DNA of 64,000 nt from Telmatobacter sp. DSM 110680 (GCF_039994875.1 NZ_CP121196.1:5704001-5768000); one strand, 5' to 3'. Positions 34,322-43,959 are shown, numbered from the stretch's first letter. The notes: a model not told the origin generated them from the sequence alone. Numbers and translations are program-made.

Positions 34322-35401
34322 TTACTTGCGCAGCTGCTTTACGAAGAAGTCCGCCATGATGTGATTAGCTTCAATAGCCTCAGGTAGCTGCGGGTTGTAC
34401 CAGAAGGCGTGCGGCAACGCGTCATAGACCATGAGCCGCGCATCGACACCGGCAAGAAGATACGCACGATGAAGGTTCACGGTCCCGCTCAGCAAAAGGT
34501 CCCGGCCGCTGGTTACGAAGAGCGTTGGGGGCAGTCCGTGCAGGTCGCCATAGATCGGCGAAAGAATCGTGTCTTTAGGATCCGCGGAAGCGACATAGAA
34601 CGGATCGTGCGCTCCAGGCTCGGGCGGATCAAGATGCCCGGCCAGCCCTCGCAGGGCATACATAGCCACCGAATCGCCCGCCCTCGCAAAGTCTCCCATG
34701 CCGCTGAAGATCCCCAGAGCCGCAGGCATCGGCAGTCCGAGTTGCTTGATCTTCGCAGCAACCTCGGCAGTGAGAATGGCTCCAGCCGAAGTTCCGTAAA
34801 TCACGATGTGCCCCGGTTTGTAAGTCTTCAGCAGCTCTTTGTAGACAGCGATTGAATCGTCAACAGCAGCCGGAAACTTAACTTCAGGCGAAAGCCGATA
34901 AAGAACGGCAACGACCTTGATGCCGGTGTAGCTTGCGATTGGAATTGACTCGGTGTACGAGCCTGAATCGGAATTAAATCCGCCGCCATGCAGGTTCAGC
35001 AGCACCTTGTCCCTGTTCTTCTCGCTCGAACCCTCCGGGGTGACGATGCGCACCGGAACACCCGCCATCTTGTCTTCAACGATGGTGTTCGGACAGATCG
35101 TGGTCCACTCCACACGCGCGCGAGCTGTATAGGCATCGGTCCCTTTACGGCGCGCCTCGAGCGGCTCGGGTGGGCCCTGGTCCGGTTCGGCGCGGCTGAT
35201 GGATTTCTGCGCCTCCGGGCTGACGGTCTGCGGCACCGGAACAACGCGCGTGACGTGCGCCGTGCCGTTGGCGTCGATGTAGCTGGTGTCGCGGTTAGGC
35301 GCCTCAGCGGCCGTAGTGGGCTGCGCAGCCTGCTGTTGCGCAATAGCCATCGAGAACGAAAACAGTAGAACGATTCCAAATTGACGAGCGATCAGCAGCA
35401 T
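34322..35401 (-). CDS. Exported alpha/beta hydrolase (HSL-type esterase/lipase)
   Basis: 359 residues from the ATG at 35401 with GGAGG nine bases upstream. Signal peptide about residues 1-21. Oxyanion-hole motif LNLHGGGF, nucleophile Ser in IYGTSAGAILTAE, then TSGRDLLLSG with the acidic residue and LPHAFWYN with the histidine: a full catalytic triad of the hormone-sensitive-lipase family. It hydrolyses short-chain esters, substrate unknown. It is divergent from the NHL lipoprotein gene. Confidence 0.88.
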   Translation of the reverse strand: MLLIARQFGIVLLFSFSMAIAQQQAAQPTTAAEAPNRDTSYIDANGTAHVTRVVPVPQTVSPEAQKSISRAEPDQGPPEPLEARRKGTDAYTARARVEWTTICPNTIVEDKMAGVPVRIVTPEGSSEKNRDKVLLNLHGGGFNSDSGSYTESIPIASYTGIKVVAVLYRLSPEVKFPAAVDDSIAVYKELLKTYKPGHIVIYGTSAGAILTAEVAAKIKQLGLPMPAALGIFSGMGDFARAGDSVAMYALRGLAGHLDPPEPGAHDPFYVASADPKDTILSPIYGDLHGLPPTLFVTSGRDLLLSGTVNLHRAYLLAGVDARLMVYDALPHAFWYNPQLPEAIEANHIMADFFVKQLRK

Positions 35402-35636
35402 TGAACAGTGCCTCCGAATAGGTTTCGACGAGGGTGCCGCACGCACGCCTCCGAACCGTCCACGATAGCAGACCGACGATTGCAAGCAAATTCATCAATT
35501 CTGTTGACAGAAATCCAGCGGATGCGTAATCTACGCACTCACCATCGCGCCAACTCAACTGTGACCGGCGAAATGCTCTGACGCTCCTTCCCCTGGCAGG
35601 AATTCATTCCAATGAGCTTCAGATTAAGGTTCGTTT

Positions 35637-36704
35637 ATGCGAAGCTCGAAACGCACGTTGTTTTCTTCGTTGGGAACTGGCTTGCTTTTTGTCCTGGCAA
35701 GTTGCGGTGGTGGTGGCTCGGGAAACTCGGGCGGCTCAGGCGACCCAGCCGGTGGCGCGAACCTGGCGGGCAACAGCATATACGTGCTGTCAGGAGTTGC
35801 CACTGACGTTGTGCAGCTCTCGCGCACGGCAAGCGGAGCAGCCGCCCCTACCGCAATCATCCAAGGGACACCAACTGCGTCTGGTTTTGGCACCAGTTTC
35901 TCGGGGTTGGCGATCGATCCGGCGGGGAATCTGTTCGTCGGATACACATCCGGGACGCCTGCGGCCAACGTGACGGTCCAAATCCTGGAATATCCGCCGG
36001 GAGCAAACGGGACGGCAAAGCCTGCGACGACGATAGCGACTGGGCTCTCACAGGGACCTCTCTGCCTGGAAGTGGATCACGCTGGGAACCTCTATGCGGG
36101 CGAATGGGTCACGGGAATCTATATGTTCTCTCCAGCGAATGGAGGCAACTTCGTCCAGAGCAAGATGATTGGCGGAGCTGCCACAACTATCTCCGTTCCG
36201 GTCCAAATGGCGGTCGACTCAGCCAATAACCTTTATGTCGCCAACCAGGATGCGATTGGCGATGCCCCTGACAGCGTTCTCATTTTCAACTCAGCTGCGA
36301 CCGGGAACGTGGCGCCGACGAACACGATCGGCGGCTCGAAAACGCTGATTGATGACATCGAGGGCGTTGCCCTGGACGGCGCAGGAAATATCTATGTGTT
36401 ATCGGGGTTGCGGGCGGGGACACCTCCCCAGGTGGCGAGCGTCAGTATTGTGGAGTTTAGCGCTGGTTCAACCGGAAACGTGGCTCCTATGCGGACAATC
36501 ACGGGCTCCTCAACCAACCTTAGTCCGCCCGGCGGCTGGGGCCTGCGCGTGGACAGCACGGGGAATATCTATGTCTCAACGAATACTTCGAAGATCCTTA
36601 AATTTGCCCCGGATGCGACCGGAAACGTGGCTCCGATTGCAGAAATAGATGAAATGCCCCTGACCCTTGGCGATGCCAATTGGACTACGATTGCCCTGAA
36701 CTGA
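35637..36704 (+). CDS. NHL/SBBP-type beta-propeller lipoprotein
   Basis: 355 residues with a lipoprotein signal (lipobox LASC at about residues 20-23) and a Gly/Ser-rich tether. The rest is repeated propeller blades of the type LAIDPAGNLFVGYTSG, LEVDHAGNLYAGEW, MAVDSANNLYVANQD, VALDGAGNIYVLSGL and LRVDSTGNIYVSTNT. Such proteins bind ligands or partners at the cell surface. No enzymatic residues seen. Confidence 0.82.
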   Translation: MRSSKRTLFSSLGTGLLFVLASCGGGGSGNSGGSGDPAGGANLAGNSIYVLSGVATDVVQLSRTASGAAAPTAIIQGTPTASGFGTSFSGLAIDPAGNLFVGYTSGTPAANVTVQILEYPPGANGTAKPATTIATGLSQGPLCLEVDHAGNLYAGEWVTGIYMFSPANGGNFVQSKMIGGAATTISVPVQMAVDSANNLYVANQDAIGDAPDSVLIFNSAATGNVAPTNTIGGSKTLIDDIEGVALDGAGNIYVLSGLRAGTPPQVASVSIVEFSAGSTGNVAPMRTITGSSTNLSPPGGWGLRVDSTGNIYVSTNTSKILKFAPDATGNVAPIAEIDEMPLTLGDANWTTIALN

Positions 36705-37094
36705 TGCTTGTAGCGGCATCGGCGCGGGAACAGTTCGAGACGAGAAAGCGGCAATCGCAGTCGGCAACCAGCGGAATGCTTACGTTGCGTGCACGGCCTT
36801 CAATTCCAAAATATGAATCGGCTGTCTATCTTATTCCCGCTCCTACTCCAAATCAAACAGCAACGCAGGGTGATGATCGGCGGAGCGATGCAGGCGAGCA
36901 ATAACCGTTGAGACTGTTCTCTCGCTGGCGAGAACTTCCTCAAGGAACGCGCTTATCGTCACTTTTCAATGCTCCGGTCGAATTACCGTCAACCCGGACG
37001 TTACTCTTTAGTCAACTTGATGAGGCTCAAGAGATCTCTGTTCTGCCGTTCGGAGTCATACTCCCTGTTCATCCAAGAAACAATCGAGGCGCGT
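36705..37094. other. Gene-free stretch
   Basis: 390 bases between the NHL lipoprotein and the dehydrogenase (convergent). Only short frames with no start signals occur. A small inverted repeat at about 36916-36935 (GTTCTC...GAGAAC) is the only structure noticed. Confidence 0.4.
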
Positions 37095-38576
37095 TCAGAA
37101 TTTGCGGGACCACTCTTTTGGCCAGCGCTCTACGATTACTTTCTTATCGGTGAAGAACTCTACGGCGTCGCGGCCCTGCGCGTGCATCACGCCGAAGAAG
37201 CTGCCCTTCCACCCTGAGAACGGAAAGTAGGCCATGGGGGCGGGAACGCCGATGTTGATGCCGACGTTGCCGGTTGAGACTGAGGTACGGAACTTGCGCG
37301 CCGATGCTCCAGACGAGGTAAAGATGGAACTTGCGTTTCCGTAGGCTGAACGCTCAATCATGGCCACTGCTTCGTCCACCGTATCTGCATGAACCACGGA
37401 GAGCACGGGCCCGAAGATTTCCGTTTCCATCAGCGGGCTTTGCGCGGGCAAGCCATCGAGAACTGTTGGACCTACGAACGAGCCGGCTCCGGCGTTTCCG
37501 TTGGTGCGTCTTCCGTCGACAATTGTCTTTGCGCCCTGGTCAGCACCCTGTCCGATGAGCGAGACGACGCGTTCGCGGCTGGCGTGCGTAATGACCGGCC
37601 CCATCTGTGTGTTGGGGTCGAGACCGTTGCCGACTTTGAGTGAGCTTGCCGCAGACGCAATGGCATCGCGGAACCAGTCTTTCGCTTCGCCGACAGTGAC
37701 GGTGACACTGACAGCGAGACAGCGCTGGCCCGCGCAACCGAATGCGGAGTCGGCGATGATTTTGGTGGTGGTCTCCTGGTCGGCATCGGGAAGCACGACT
37801 ACATGATTCTTGGCGCCTCCCTGGCACTGCACGCGCTTGCCGCTTGCCGAGCCGCGCGCGTACACATGCCTTGCGACAGGCGTTGATCCGACAAAGCTCA
37901 CGGCGCGTATGAGGGGATGATCGAGCAAGGCGTCAACTGCAGCTTTGCCACCGTTGACGAGGTTCACAACGCCATCGGGCAGGCCGGTCTCCTGGATCAG
38001 TTCGAGAAGACGGGCTGCGGAGAAGGGAACGCGGTCGCTGGGTTTCAACACGACGGTGTTCCCGGTGGCAATGGCATAGGGCAGGAACCAGAGCGGAATC
38101 ATCAACGGAAAATTGAATGGTGTGATCACGGCGCAAACGCCGAGAGGCTGGCGCACCATGATCTCGTCGATGCCCGGCGCGACATCTTCAAGCGAGTAAC
38201 CCTGCATCAGCACCGGAATGCCACATGCGACTTCGACATTTTCAATCCCGCGGCGCAGTTCGCCTTTTGATTCGGCGAGGGTCTTGCCATTTTCGATAGT
38301 GATGAGGCTGGCGAGTTCGTCGAGGTGTACTTCAAGCAGTGATTTGAGCTTGAAGAGATATTGCACGCGATCTGCGGCTGGAACTGTGCGCCACGAAGCG
38401 AAGGCCGCGTGAGCGGCCTGCACCGCGGCGTCGACTTCGGCGGCCGATCCGGCCGGGGAATTTCCCAGCGGCTCACCGGTTGCGGGGTTCAGCAGTTCAA
38501 TGCCGGCGGGGCTGGTGGAGGTGACCCACATGCCGCCAATGAGATTGTGGATTGAGGGGGAAGCAATGGCAGTCAT
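37095..38576 (-). CDS. mmsA: CoA-acylating methylmalonate-semialdehyde dehydrogenase
   Basis: 493 residues. Aldehyde dehydrogenase fold with CAVITPFNFPLMIPLWFLPYA at the cofactor pocket, VLKPSDRVPFSA, and the catalytic Cys286 in GCAGQRCLAVS. The QGGAKNHVVV stretch in place of the usual catalytic-glutamate loop is the mark of the CoA-dependent MmsA/IolA group, which turns methylmalonate or malonate semialdehyde into propionyl- or acetyl-CoA in valine and inositol breakdown. Partner valine or inositol genes are not nearby. Confidence 0.93.
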   Translation of the reverse strand: MTAIASPSIHNLIGGMWVTSTSPAGIELLNPATGEPLGNSPAGSAAEVDAAVQAAHAAFASWRTVPAADRVQYLFKLKSLLEVHLDELASLITIENGKTLAESKGELRRGIENVEVACGIPVLMQGYSLEDVAPGIDEIMVRQPLGVCAVITPFNFPLMIPLWFLPYAIATGNTVVLKPSDRVPFSAARLLELIQETGLPDGVVNLVNGGKAAVDALLDHPLIRAVSFVGSTPVARHVYARGSASGKRVQCQGGAKNHVVVLPDADQETTTKIIADSAFGCAGQRCLAVSVTVTVGEAKDWFRDAIASAASSLKVGNGLDPNTQMGPVITHASRERVVSLIGQGADQGAKTIVDGRRTNGNAGAGSFVGPTVLDGLPAQSPLMETEIFGPVLSVVHADTVDEAVAMIERSAYGNASSIFTSSGASARKFRTSVSTGNVGINIGVPAPMAYFPFSGWKGSFFGVMHAQGRDAVEFFTDKKVIVERWPKEWSRKF

Positions 38577-38624
38577 CGGACTTCAATGTAACGCAGTGGG
38601 CGTAAAGACGGCAGCAGGAATTTG

Positions 38625-38951
38625 TTATCGCAGAAGATCGGTGAGCCCTTGCAAGGAGCGAATTTCGTAATGCGCCGACTCCTTGTCGTAGCGTGAAAGA
38701 AACTTCAAGCGATCCTCCGGGATGATTGCTGCGGCATAATGGGGACCGGCCACAGCCTGCAGCGCCTCGATCGATTCCCACACCATGATGGTTATGAATT
38801 CAATCTCGTCGCCGAGGGGACGCCGCAGCACGATGCCGCCTTTGTATCCGGGAATTTTGTTCATTCCCGGCAGCAACTCGGGCTTGAGCATTGCTTCGTA
38901 GCTGTCTGCGTGTTCAGGTTTGGTATATCCGTGCCAGATTCTCGCAATCAT
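38625..38951 (-). CDS. Antibiotic-biosynthesis-monooxygenase-fold protein
   Basis: 108 residues from the ATG at 38951, where AGGGAG is six bases upstream; the ATG two codons before has no room for it. Sequence MIARIWHGYTKPEHADSYEA, FITIMVWESIEALQAVAG and YAAAIIPEDRLKFLSRYDKE shows the small dimeric ferredoxin-like ABM fold. Members include heme- and quinol-oxidising enzymes and stress proteins; function not assigned. It is 48 bases upstream of mmsA on the same strand and may be co-transcribed. Confidence 0.82.
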   Translation of the reverse strand: MIARIWHGYTKPEHADSYEAMLKPELLPGMNKIPGYKGGIVLRRPLGDEIEFITIMVWESIEALQAVAGPHYAAAIIPEDRLKFLSRYDKESAHYEIRSLQGLTDLLR

Positions 38952-39172
38952 CGGCATCTCCCTGTTTCGGGCGGTCGTTGGTCGTCGAGCCGTCCAGAAC
39001 AGAATTCTACGACTCCAGGAAAACGCCGGCCTCGCCAAATTTATCGAAAACGGTTCCCACAGGCGCCGCGTCGCGCCCACGCCGATGATTCTCGCGTTCT
39101 GAGTGGATGGTGGCCTACTCGGCAGTTGATTCTTGAACAACAATGCGGCTCTCCTCACTTACTTCGCTTCAC

Positions 39173-39208
39173 AAAAAAGGGGAACGCCAGTCGGCGCTCC
39201 CCTTTCTT
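39173..39208 (-). terminator. Intrinsic terminator on the minus strand
   Basis: On the minus strand: AAAGGGGAGCGCC, loop GACT, GGCGTTCCCCTTT, continuing into a run of T. It lies just downstream of the sigma-like gene that stops at 39229. Confidence 0.85.
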
Positions 39209-39228
39209 ATATTGCGCGCCCCTGTAAA

Positions 39229-39744
39229 TTATGAAGGCGGAAGAATCAGCAGCCCCGACTGCAACAACAACTCCGTCAAGCGGTCAAGCGCCAGCGGATA
39301 TTTGTAGGAGACTGCGCGCAGGCTCACGCCGAGCATATTTGCGGTTTCCGCATGGGTGTACTCCTGCAGCGCAACTCGACTCAGCAACGTGCAATCCAGC
39401 GACCCCAACTTTTTGAGGCAACGCTCAATATCGAGCACAAAGATCACGGCGTCTTCAAACGTCTTGACCTTCCGGCTTGATACCCACCCTCGCCCGATCG
39501 GCTCTCCCAGAATAGCGGGCGCTCGGCCCACCAGCATTGATGCATAAAGATAGCGCCGCAGCATCTCCTCAGTGTGTTTTCGATAAAACGCAACGCTGAT
39601 GTTAGGAACCGATCCAGTTTTCTGATCCGCTGAATGCGATTCGACTTCGTGATTGGTGCGAAGCTCAGCGCCACGCCTCGACGGCCTCGGCTGGTAGATA
39701 ACTTCCGTGGCCCAGATGGAGGTAAGTTGTAGAGCTGCGCTCAC
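39229..39744 (-). CDS. Sigma-70 region 4-like DNA-binding protein
   Basis: 171 residues from a GTG at 39744 with GGAGG six bases upstream. The last 70 residues read CTLLSRVALQEYTHAETANM, then LGVSLRAVSYKYPLALDRL, a region 4-like helix-turn-helix. The N-terminal 100 residues do not show region 2, so it is unlikely to be a full sigma factor; a regulator using a sigma-type HTH is more likely. It is coupled by a GTGA overlap to the zinc-ribbon gene upstream. Confidence 0.7.
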   Translation of the reverse strand: MSAALQLTSIWATEVIYQPRPSRRGAELRTNHEVESHSADQKTGSVPNISVAFYRKHTEEMLRRYLYASMLVGRAPAILGEPIGRGWVSSRKVKTFEDAVIFVLDIERCLKKLGSLDCTLLSRVALQEYTHAETANMLGVSLRAVSYKYPLALDRLTELLLQSGLLILPPS

Positions 39745-39950
39745 TCTGCACCTCCCGCCATCGCTGCAACAGCCCAGATATTCAGCACGCGTTTTCTTGC
39801 AGGACGCCCTCGCCGCTTTCGCGTTGCAGGGCTCGGAAACATCTCCAGTTTCTTAACGCATTTACTGCAATAAACACTCCCCTGATGCAGAGCCCTATAC
39901 CAAAGACAACCACATCCTTCGCATACTTTTATGTGTACGCACACTTCCAT
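39741..39950 (-). CDS. Small zinc-ribbon protein
   Basis: 69 residues from the ATG at 39950. CEGCGCLWYRALHQGSVYCS-KC gives a Cys-x2-Cys...Cys-x2-Cys zinc knuckle (Cys9, Cys12, Cys27, Cys30 approximately), followed by a basic stretch TRKRRGRPARKR with an AT-hook-like GRPARK core. DNA or RNA binding is likely. The stop overlaps the start of the sigma-like gene by four bases, so the two products are made together. Confidence 0.7.
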   Translation of the reverse strand: MEVCVHIKVCEGCGCLWYRALHQGSVYCSKCVKKLEMFPSPATRKRRGRPARKRVLNIWAVAAMAGGAE

Positions 39951-40491
39951 GACAGATTCCCCCAAGAATCGCTTTCTCTCGCTCGTTCAGTTTTTTGTCG
40001 TCTGTTTGGCGAGGTGAAAGGAGCCAGTTGGCTGCACTCAGGATTCTGCTGCCCTGTTGTGCGGTTGCCGTCTGTACTCGACTTGTATAAGTCATCGTGA
40101 TAGGTGCGCAGATTCTGGAATCGGCTGGACAGGGTGGTCGAAGGTGCGTCTTGGGCGCCTGCGATTCAAACCCGAAGATCAGCCTTCCCCATGGCCGATC
40201 AGCTCAATGCCTCATCGAAAAGTGGCTGAAGCGATTGGTAACCGCTCTACCACCCTCGTTCGATTGCGCGATTGAACCGCATCCTCGAGAATTCCCAATA
40301 CCTGTGCGAGCTGGAATAAACCCAATGTAGTGAGACGTTTCTTCTGCGTCAACGCAGCCAGGGGCAATTCTTCAATTCGTTCTGTCGGACGTACACAAGA
40401 ACCCAAGAATGAAGACAAAAAGACGTAAACCGGTTTGCTCAAAGAAAACAACAACCGATCGTCTCGATGGCTGGTGGCGGACTTTCCACAG
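39951..40491. other. Gene-free divergent region
   Basis: About 540 bases between the zinc-ribbon gene and the HTH-regulator gene. Several short frames exist on both strands but none shows a ribosome site with protein-like composition. It should carry the two divergent promoters. Confidence 0.4.
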
Positions 40492-41196
40492 ATGAATTTT
40501 ACCCAGATGCAAGAACGACTTCGTGTGGAGTTGCTGCGCAGGATACATCGCGGCACTCTGAGCGTCTCACTGCTGGCGCGGCAGACCGGTTTCGGCAAGT
40601 CGCACTTATCCAACTTCCTTCATTCCCGCCGTCAGCTTTCCCTGGAAGGCATCGATCGTATGTTGACTGCCCAGTACATGGCCGCTGAGGACCTGCTGCA
40701 ACTTGGCATGCACGATGTTCAGCTCAGACACACCGAGGAAATCAGCGCAATTCCGCTCGTCTCTCACGCCACCGCACTCTTTGAACCTCACATTCGCCCC
40801 GCTGCCGTCCAGGCGATGCTCCCCCTACCTCCAGGGTCTTTGTCTTCTCTAAGACCGAAAGCCGGTTCATCGCGGCGCTCCTGGCAGCGATTTGTCGCCA
40901 TCCGCATGGCTCACGCCGATGCGCTTTCCATGGATCCGCTGCTTCTGCCCGATGCCCTCGCAGTAATCGACCGCCATTACAACGCGCTCACCCCTTACCG
41001 CGCCGGACGGCCCAGTGTCTTCGCAGTCCGCAACGGAGCACACTTGACTCTCCGCTATCTTGAACAGGTCTCCACCCGCCTCGTGCTTCGCCCTCTGAAC
41101 ATGGGCTTCCCGGTCGATCTGATCGAGATTAGCCCCGAAGCCTCTCCCGGTGAGTTCATCGCCGGCAGAGTGGTGTTGACGATCAACGAGCTGTAG
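40492..41196 (+). CDS. HTH (XRE-like) transcriptional regulator
   Basis: 234 residues from the ATG at 40492; an earlier TTG (40435) is possible. Residues about 20-65 form the helix-turn-helix: LSVSLLARQTGFGKSHLSNF, LHSRRQLSLEGIDRMLTAQY. The remaining 160 residues hold no known domain I can name; the end LRPLNMGFPVDLIEISPEAS is beta-rich and might bind a ligand. It is convergent with dnaB. Confidence 0.7.
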   Translation: MNFTQMQERLRVELLRRIHRGTLSVSLLARQTGFGKSHLSNFLHSRRQLSLEGIDRMLTAQYMAAEDLLQLGMHDVQLRHTEEISAIPLVSHATALFEPHIRPAAVQAMLPLPPGSLSSLRPKAGSSRRSWQRFVAIRMAHADALSMDPLLLPDALAVIDRHYNALTPYRAGRPSVFAVRNGAHLTLRYLEQVSTRLVLRPLNMGFPVDLIEISPEASPGEFIAGRVVLTINEL

Positions 41197-41256
41197 AGGT
41201 GGACTGAGTCTCGTAATGAGTCACGAGTCATCCGAAAGTCATCGATATCCTCGAGC

Positions 41257-42645
41257 CTAGACGTCGTGTACCACGTCTTGATTCTCAAAGCGCGTAAATC
41301 GCGAGATGAAATTGAGATGGACGGTTCCGGTTGGCCCGTTGCGCTGCTTCGCGATAATGATCTCGGACTTCGCCTTATCCGACTCCGACATCTCCTCGTC
41401 GCGGTTGTAATACGCCTCGCGATGAATGAACGCAACAACGTCGGCGTCCTGCTCGATTGAGCCCGACTCGCGCAGATCGCTCAGCATGGGACGCTTGTCG
41501 TCACCTCGGCGCTCGCTGGCACGCGATAGCTGCGAAAGCGCAACCACCGGCACGTTCATCTCCTTGGCCAGCGCCTTGAGCCCACGCGAAATCGCCGACA
41601 CTTCCTGCGTGCGATTCTCATAACGTTTGCCGCCTGCGGACGGCAGAGTGGCGCTCATCAGCTGCAGATAATCCACGACAACTAGATCAAGCGCACCATG
41701 AGTCTGCTTCAGGCGTCGCGCCTTGGCGCGCATCTCCGCCAGCGAAATGCCGGCAGTGTCATCGATAAAGAGTCGCGATTCCACCAGCGCCTCAAGCCCG
41801 CGTACCAGTTTGTCGTGGTCCTCTTTGCGAATAAAACCCGTCTGAAGGTTGCGCTGATCCACCCAGGCCTGCGACGAAAGCATGCGTCGCAGCAGCGACT
41901 CCTTATTCATTTCAAGACTGAACACTGCCACCGTCGCCTGGTGGTTCACCGCTGCATTCTGCGCCATGTTAATAGCAAAGGCCGTCTTGCCCATCGACGG
42001 TCGCGCGGCAACAATGATCAGTTCACCCTTCTGCAGACCACTGGTCATCTCATCCAGCTTGGTAAAGTCAGTCTCAAGGCCCGTCACAGTGCGGCTGTTG
42101 CGGTAAAGATTGTCGATATTGCCGAACGAATTCGCAACAATGTGTTCCAGCGGCTCCAGTCCGCCGGTAACGCCCTTTTCGCTCACTTCGAGGAGAGCTG
42201 TTTCAGCCGCGCCTATCACTTCGAGCGCCGTTTCGCTCTGGTCGGCCGCCCGCGCAATCGCCGCCGAGCAGATCAGCATCAGCTTGCGCAGAAGGCTTTT
42301 ATCCTTGACGATGCGGATGTATTCCTCGATGACCGGCCGCATCGGCAGCCCTTCTGTCAGAGACGCCAGGTAGGCAACTCCCCCCACGGCCTCAATCTCT
42401 TTGACGCGGGCCAACTCGTGCGACAGCGTAACGATGTCGACGGCGCGCTGATCGTTCATCAGCTCCGACATACGCACGAAGATGCGTTTGTGCGAATCCA
42501 GCGAGAAGTCGTCGGGCTCAAGCCTCTCAGCCGCTTCGGAGTGGGCGGCATTGTCCAGAAGGATGGCGCCAAGAATTGTTTTTTCCGCGTCGATATTCGC
42601 GGGCAGTCCAGCGTCAAGCGAAGTGATGTCAGGCAGGGTGGCCAT
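41257..42645 (-). CDS. dnaB: Replicative DNA helicase DnaB
   Basis: 462 residues. The N-terminal domain (KTILGAILLDNAAHSEAAERL) and RecA-like motor domain are both complete: Walker A ARPSMGKTAFAINMA, AVFSLEMNKESLLRRMLSS, Walker B LVVVDYLQLMSA, and ALSQLSRASERRGDDKRPML. No intein is present. DnaB unwinds the fork as a hexamer. It lies downstream of the tad-like block on the same strand, with about 240 bases between. Confidence 0.97.
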   Translation of the reverse strand: MATLPDITSLDAGLPANIDAEKTILGAILLDNAAHSEAAERLEPDDFSLDSHKRIFVRMSELMNDQRAVDIVTLSHELARVKEIEAVGGVAYLASLTEGLPMRPVIEEYIRIVKDKSLLRKLMLICSAAIARAADQSETALEVIGAAETALLEVSEKGVTGGLEPLEHIVANSFGNIDNLYRNSRTVTGLETDFTKLDEMTSGLQKGELIIVAARPSMGKTAFAINMAQNAAVNHQATVAVFSLEMNKESLLRRMLSSQAWVDQRNLQTGFIRKEDHDKLVRGLEALVESRLFIDDTAGISLAEMRAKARRLKQTHGALDLVVVDYLQLMSATLPSAGGKRYENRTQEVSAISRGLKALAKEMNVPVVALSQLSRASERRGDDKRPMLSDLRESGSIEQDADVVAFIHREAYYNRDEEMSESDKAKSEIIIAKQRNGPTGTVHLNFISRFTRFENQDVVHDV

Positions 42646-42803
42646 ACCCTAAAGTGTAGGCGGCGGCACGGTCGGTCAAGGGTGTGAATCCCGACGACTC
42701 ATTGTGGGAATCGAGATCGGCAATTGCTAGTCAGAATATTCGGAGTCTTGTCGGCCCGATGAGGCAGAAAGAAGCCCGAAAAATTGGCCCAAAAACAACC
42801 TGA

Positions 42804-42828
42804 CCTCGACTTTAAAAAAGCGTCGAGG
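42804..42828 (-). terminator. Hairpin downstream of the first tad-like cassette
   Basis: CCTCGAC, loop TTTAAAAAAGC, GTCGAGG. On the minus strand it reads GTC-rich stem with an internal T run and lies 60 bases after the last cassette stop at 42887 and before dnaB. It may stop cassette transcripts. Confidence 0.5.
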
Positions 42829-42886
42829 CCAGGGCAAAAATACCGGCGGCAAATGCTAAGCCCTTCGCGGGCAAATATGCTCGAAC

Positions 42887-43429
42887 CTATTGCGAAACAA
42901 TCACCTCAGAAGTGCTGGCCAGGTGGATGTTGAATGTCTTCACCATTGGAAATGTCAGAGCGTACGGGTAGGAGATCGACACGACCAGCAGATTTCCAGG
43001 ATCGGCCGAGCAGCCTCCAGTGCAAGTCGCCCAGACAGTTGAGGTCGTGGTTCCCGAGGTGGTGGTTCCCTTCAGCCATGTGGCCGTCACGCACGGGCTG
43101 GCCGTCGTGCACTGTGACCAGTCGATCTTCGCAGAGGTTTTCGCGAAATTCTGGATGTCGTCGGAGCTTGCAGCACAGTGAGTCTGGTTCGGCGTGTAGG
43201 TGCTGCATTTTGTGCCGCGTACCATTCCCCAGCGCGCACTTTCGCGTGCAGCTTCAGCAACAGCGTTGTAGGTGTAACAGCCCATCGTGACTTCGAAGAT
43301 TCCGAAAAACATGGTGGCCAGGATGAGAGAAGAAAGGGCCATCTCGACAAGGGAGCCTCCGGCATCGCTGTGAGCGATGTTCCGCGCTGCCTTCCGAACC
43401 CTGTCCGAGAACTGTCTCAATGCGATCAT
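42887..43429 (-). CDS. TadE-like pilus protein, type 2 (cassette A)
   Basis: 180 residues. A basic start is followed by GGSLVEMALSSLILATMFFG with the conserved Glu of TadE prepilins, then GIFEVTMGCYTYNAVAEAAR and ESARWGMVRGTKC. The exported part has paired cysteines (KCSTYTPNQTHC; WSQCTTASPC; ATCTGGC) and ends STSEVIVSQ, an ending shared with the type 2 proteins of the other cassettes. TadE proteins are minor prepilins needed to build or anchor Flp/Tad pili. Last gene of cassette A. Confidence 0.85.
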   Translation of the reverse strand: MIALRQFSDRVRKAARNIAHSDAGGSLVEMALSSLILATMFFGIFEVTMGCYTYNAVAEAARESARWGMVRGTKCSTYTPNQTHCAASSDDIQNFAKTSAKIDWSQCTTASPCVTATWLKGTTTSGTTTSTVWATCTGGCSADPGNLLVVSISYPYALTFPMVKTFNIHLASTSEVIVSQ

Positions 43430-43470
43430 CTGCGTTTACCTTTGTCTCATTCGTTCGTGCTGAAGCACCG

Positions 43471-43947
43471 TTACTGAAGGCAGAGCTGAGAAGCCTGACC
43501 GTTGATGGTATAGGTCGTCGGAAGTCCCGGAATATGGATGATTGGATCAATCGTCGCCTGAGTCGTCACGGTCAGAGTCTGCTCCATGTGCGATGTAGAG
43601 CAATCTGTGTTAGCTCCCGTCGATGCCGATCCGTCCGAACATACATACGTTGAATTCGCCGATAGCACCTGGATTGATGTGACATTTCCGGCATCGTGCT
43701 GTGCAGCATACGTGATCCCATTCAGATCCGTGGTTGTCGCGCCCGTCTGGGCGCCGTAAGAGACCCCTGCCTTCGCTGCACTTACTACCTCAAGCGATGC
43801 ATAGGCCACTCGGGAGAATTCTGTTGCGCCGGCGATAAGCATGACCAGGACCGGAAACGTCAAGGCAGTTTCGACCAATGCACTGCCAGACTCGCAGTTC
43901 CGAATACGCCTAAACACTTTTCCTGTTTTTAGAACTTTTGTATTCAT
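43471..43947 (-). CDS. TadE-like pilus protein, type 1 (cassette A)
   Basis: 158 residues with GAGGAG before the ATG. Prepilin-like helix SGSALVETALTFPVLVMLIA, then GATEFSRVAYASLEVVSAAK and AGVSYGAQTG. The end carries TLTVTTQATIDPIIHIPGLP and TYTINGQASQLCLQ, matching the type 1 members of cassettes B and C. Middle gene of cassette A, 13 bases after the TadG-like gene and 41 before the type 2 gene. Confidence 0.85.
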   Translation of the reverse strand: MNTKVLKTGKVFRRIRNCESGSALVETALTFPVLVMLIAGATEFSRVAYASLEVVSAAKAGVSYGAQTGATTTDLNGITYAAQHDAGNVTSIQVLSANSTYVCSDGSASTGANTDCSTSHMEQTLTVTTQATIDPIIHIPGLPTTYTINGQASQLCLQ

Positions 43948-43959
43948 CGTCGTCTCCTC

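Noticed and set aside
40212..40613. 133-codon minus-strand frame in the region before the HTH gene
   Set aside because: No ribosome site, Arg/Ser/Cys-rich, overlaps the start of the HTH regulator in antisense.
41698..42687. Plus-strand frame across dnaB
   Set aside because: Antisense to dnaB, whose motifs are complete; no protein-like features.
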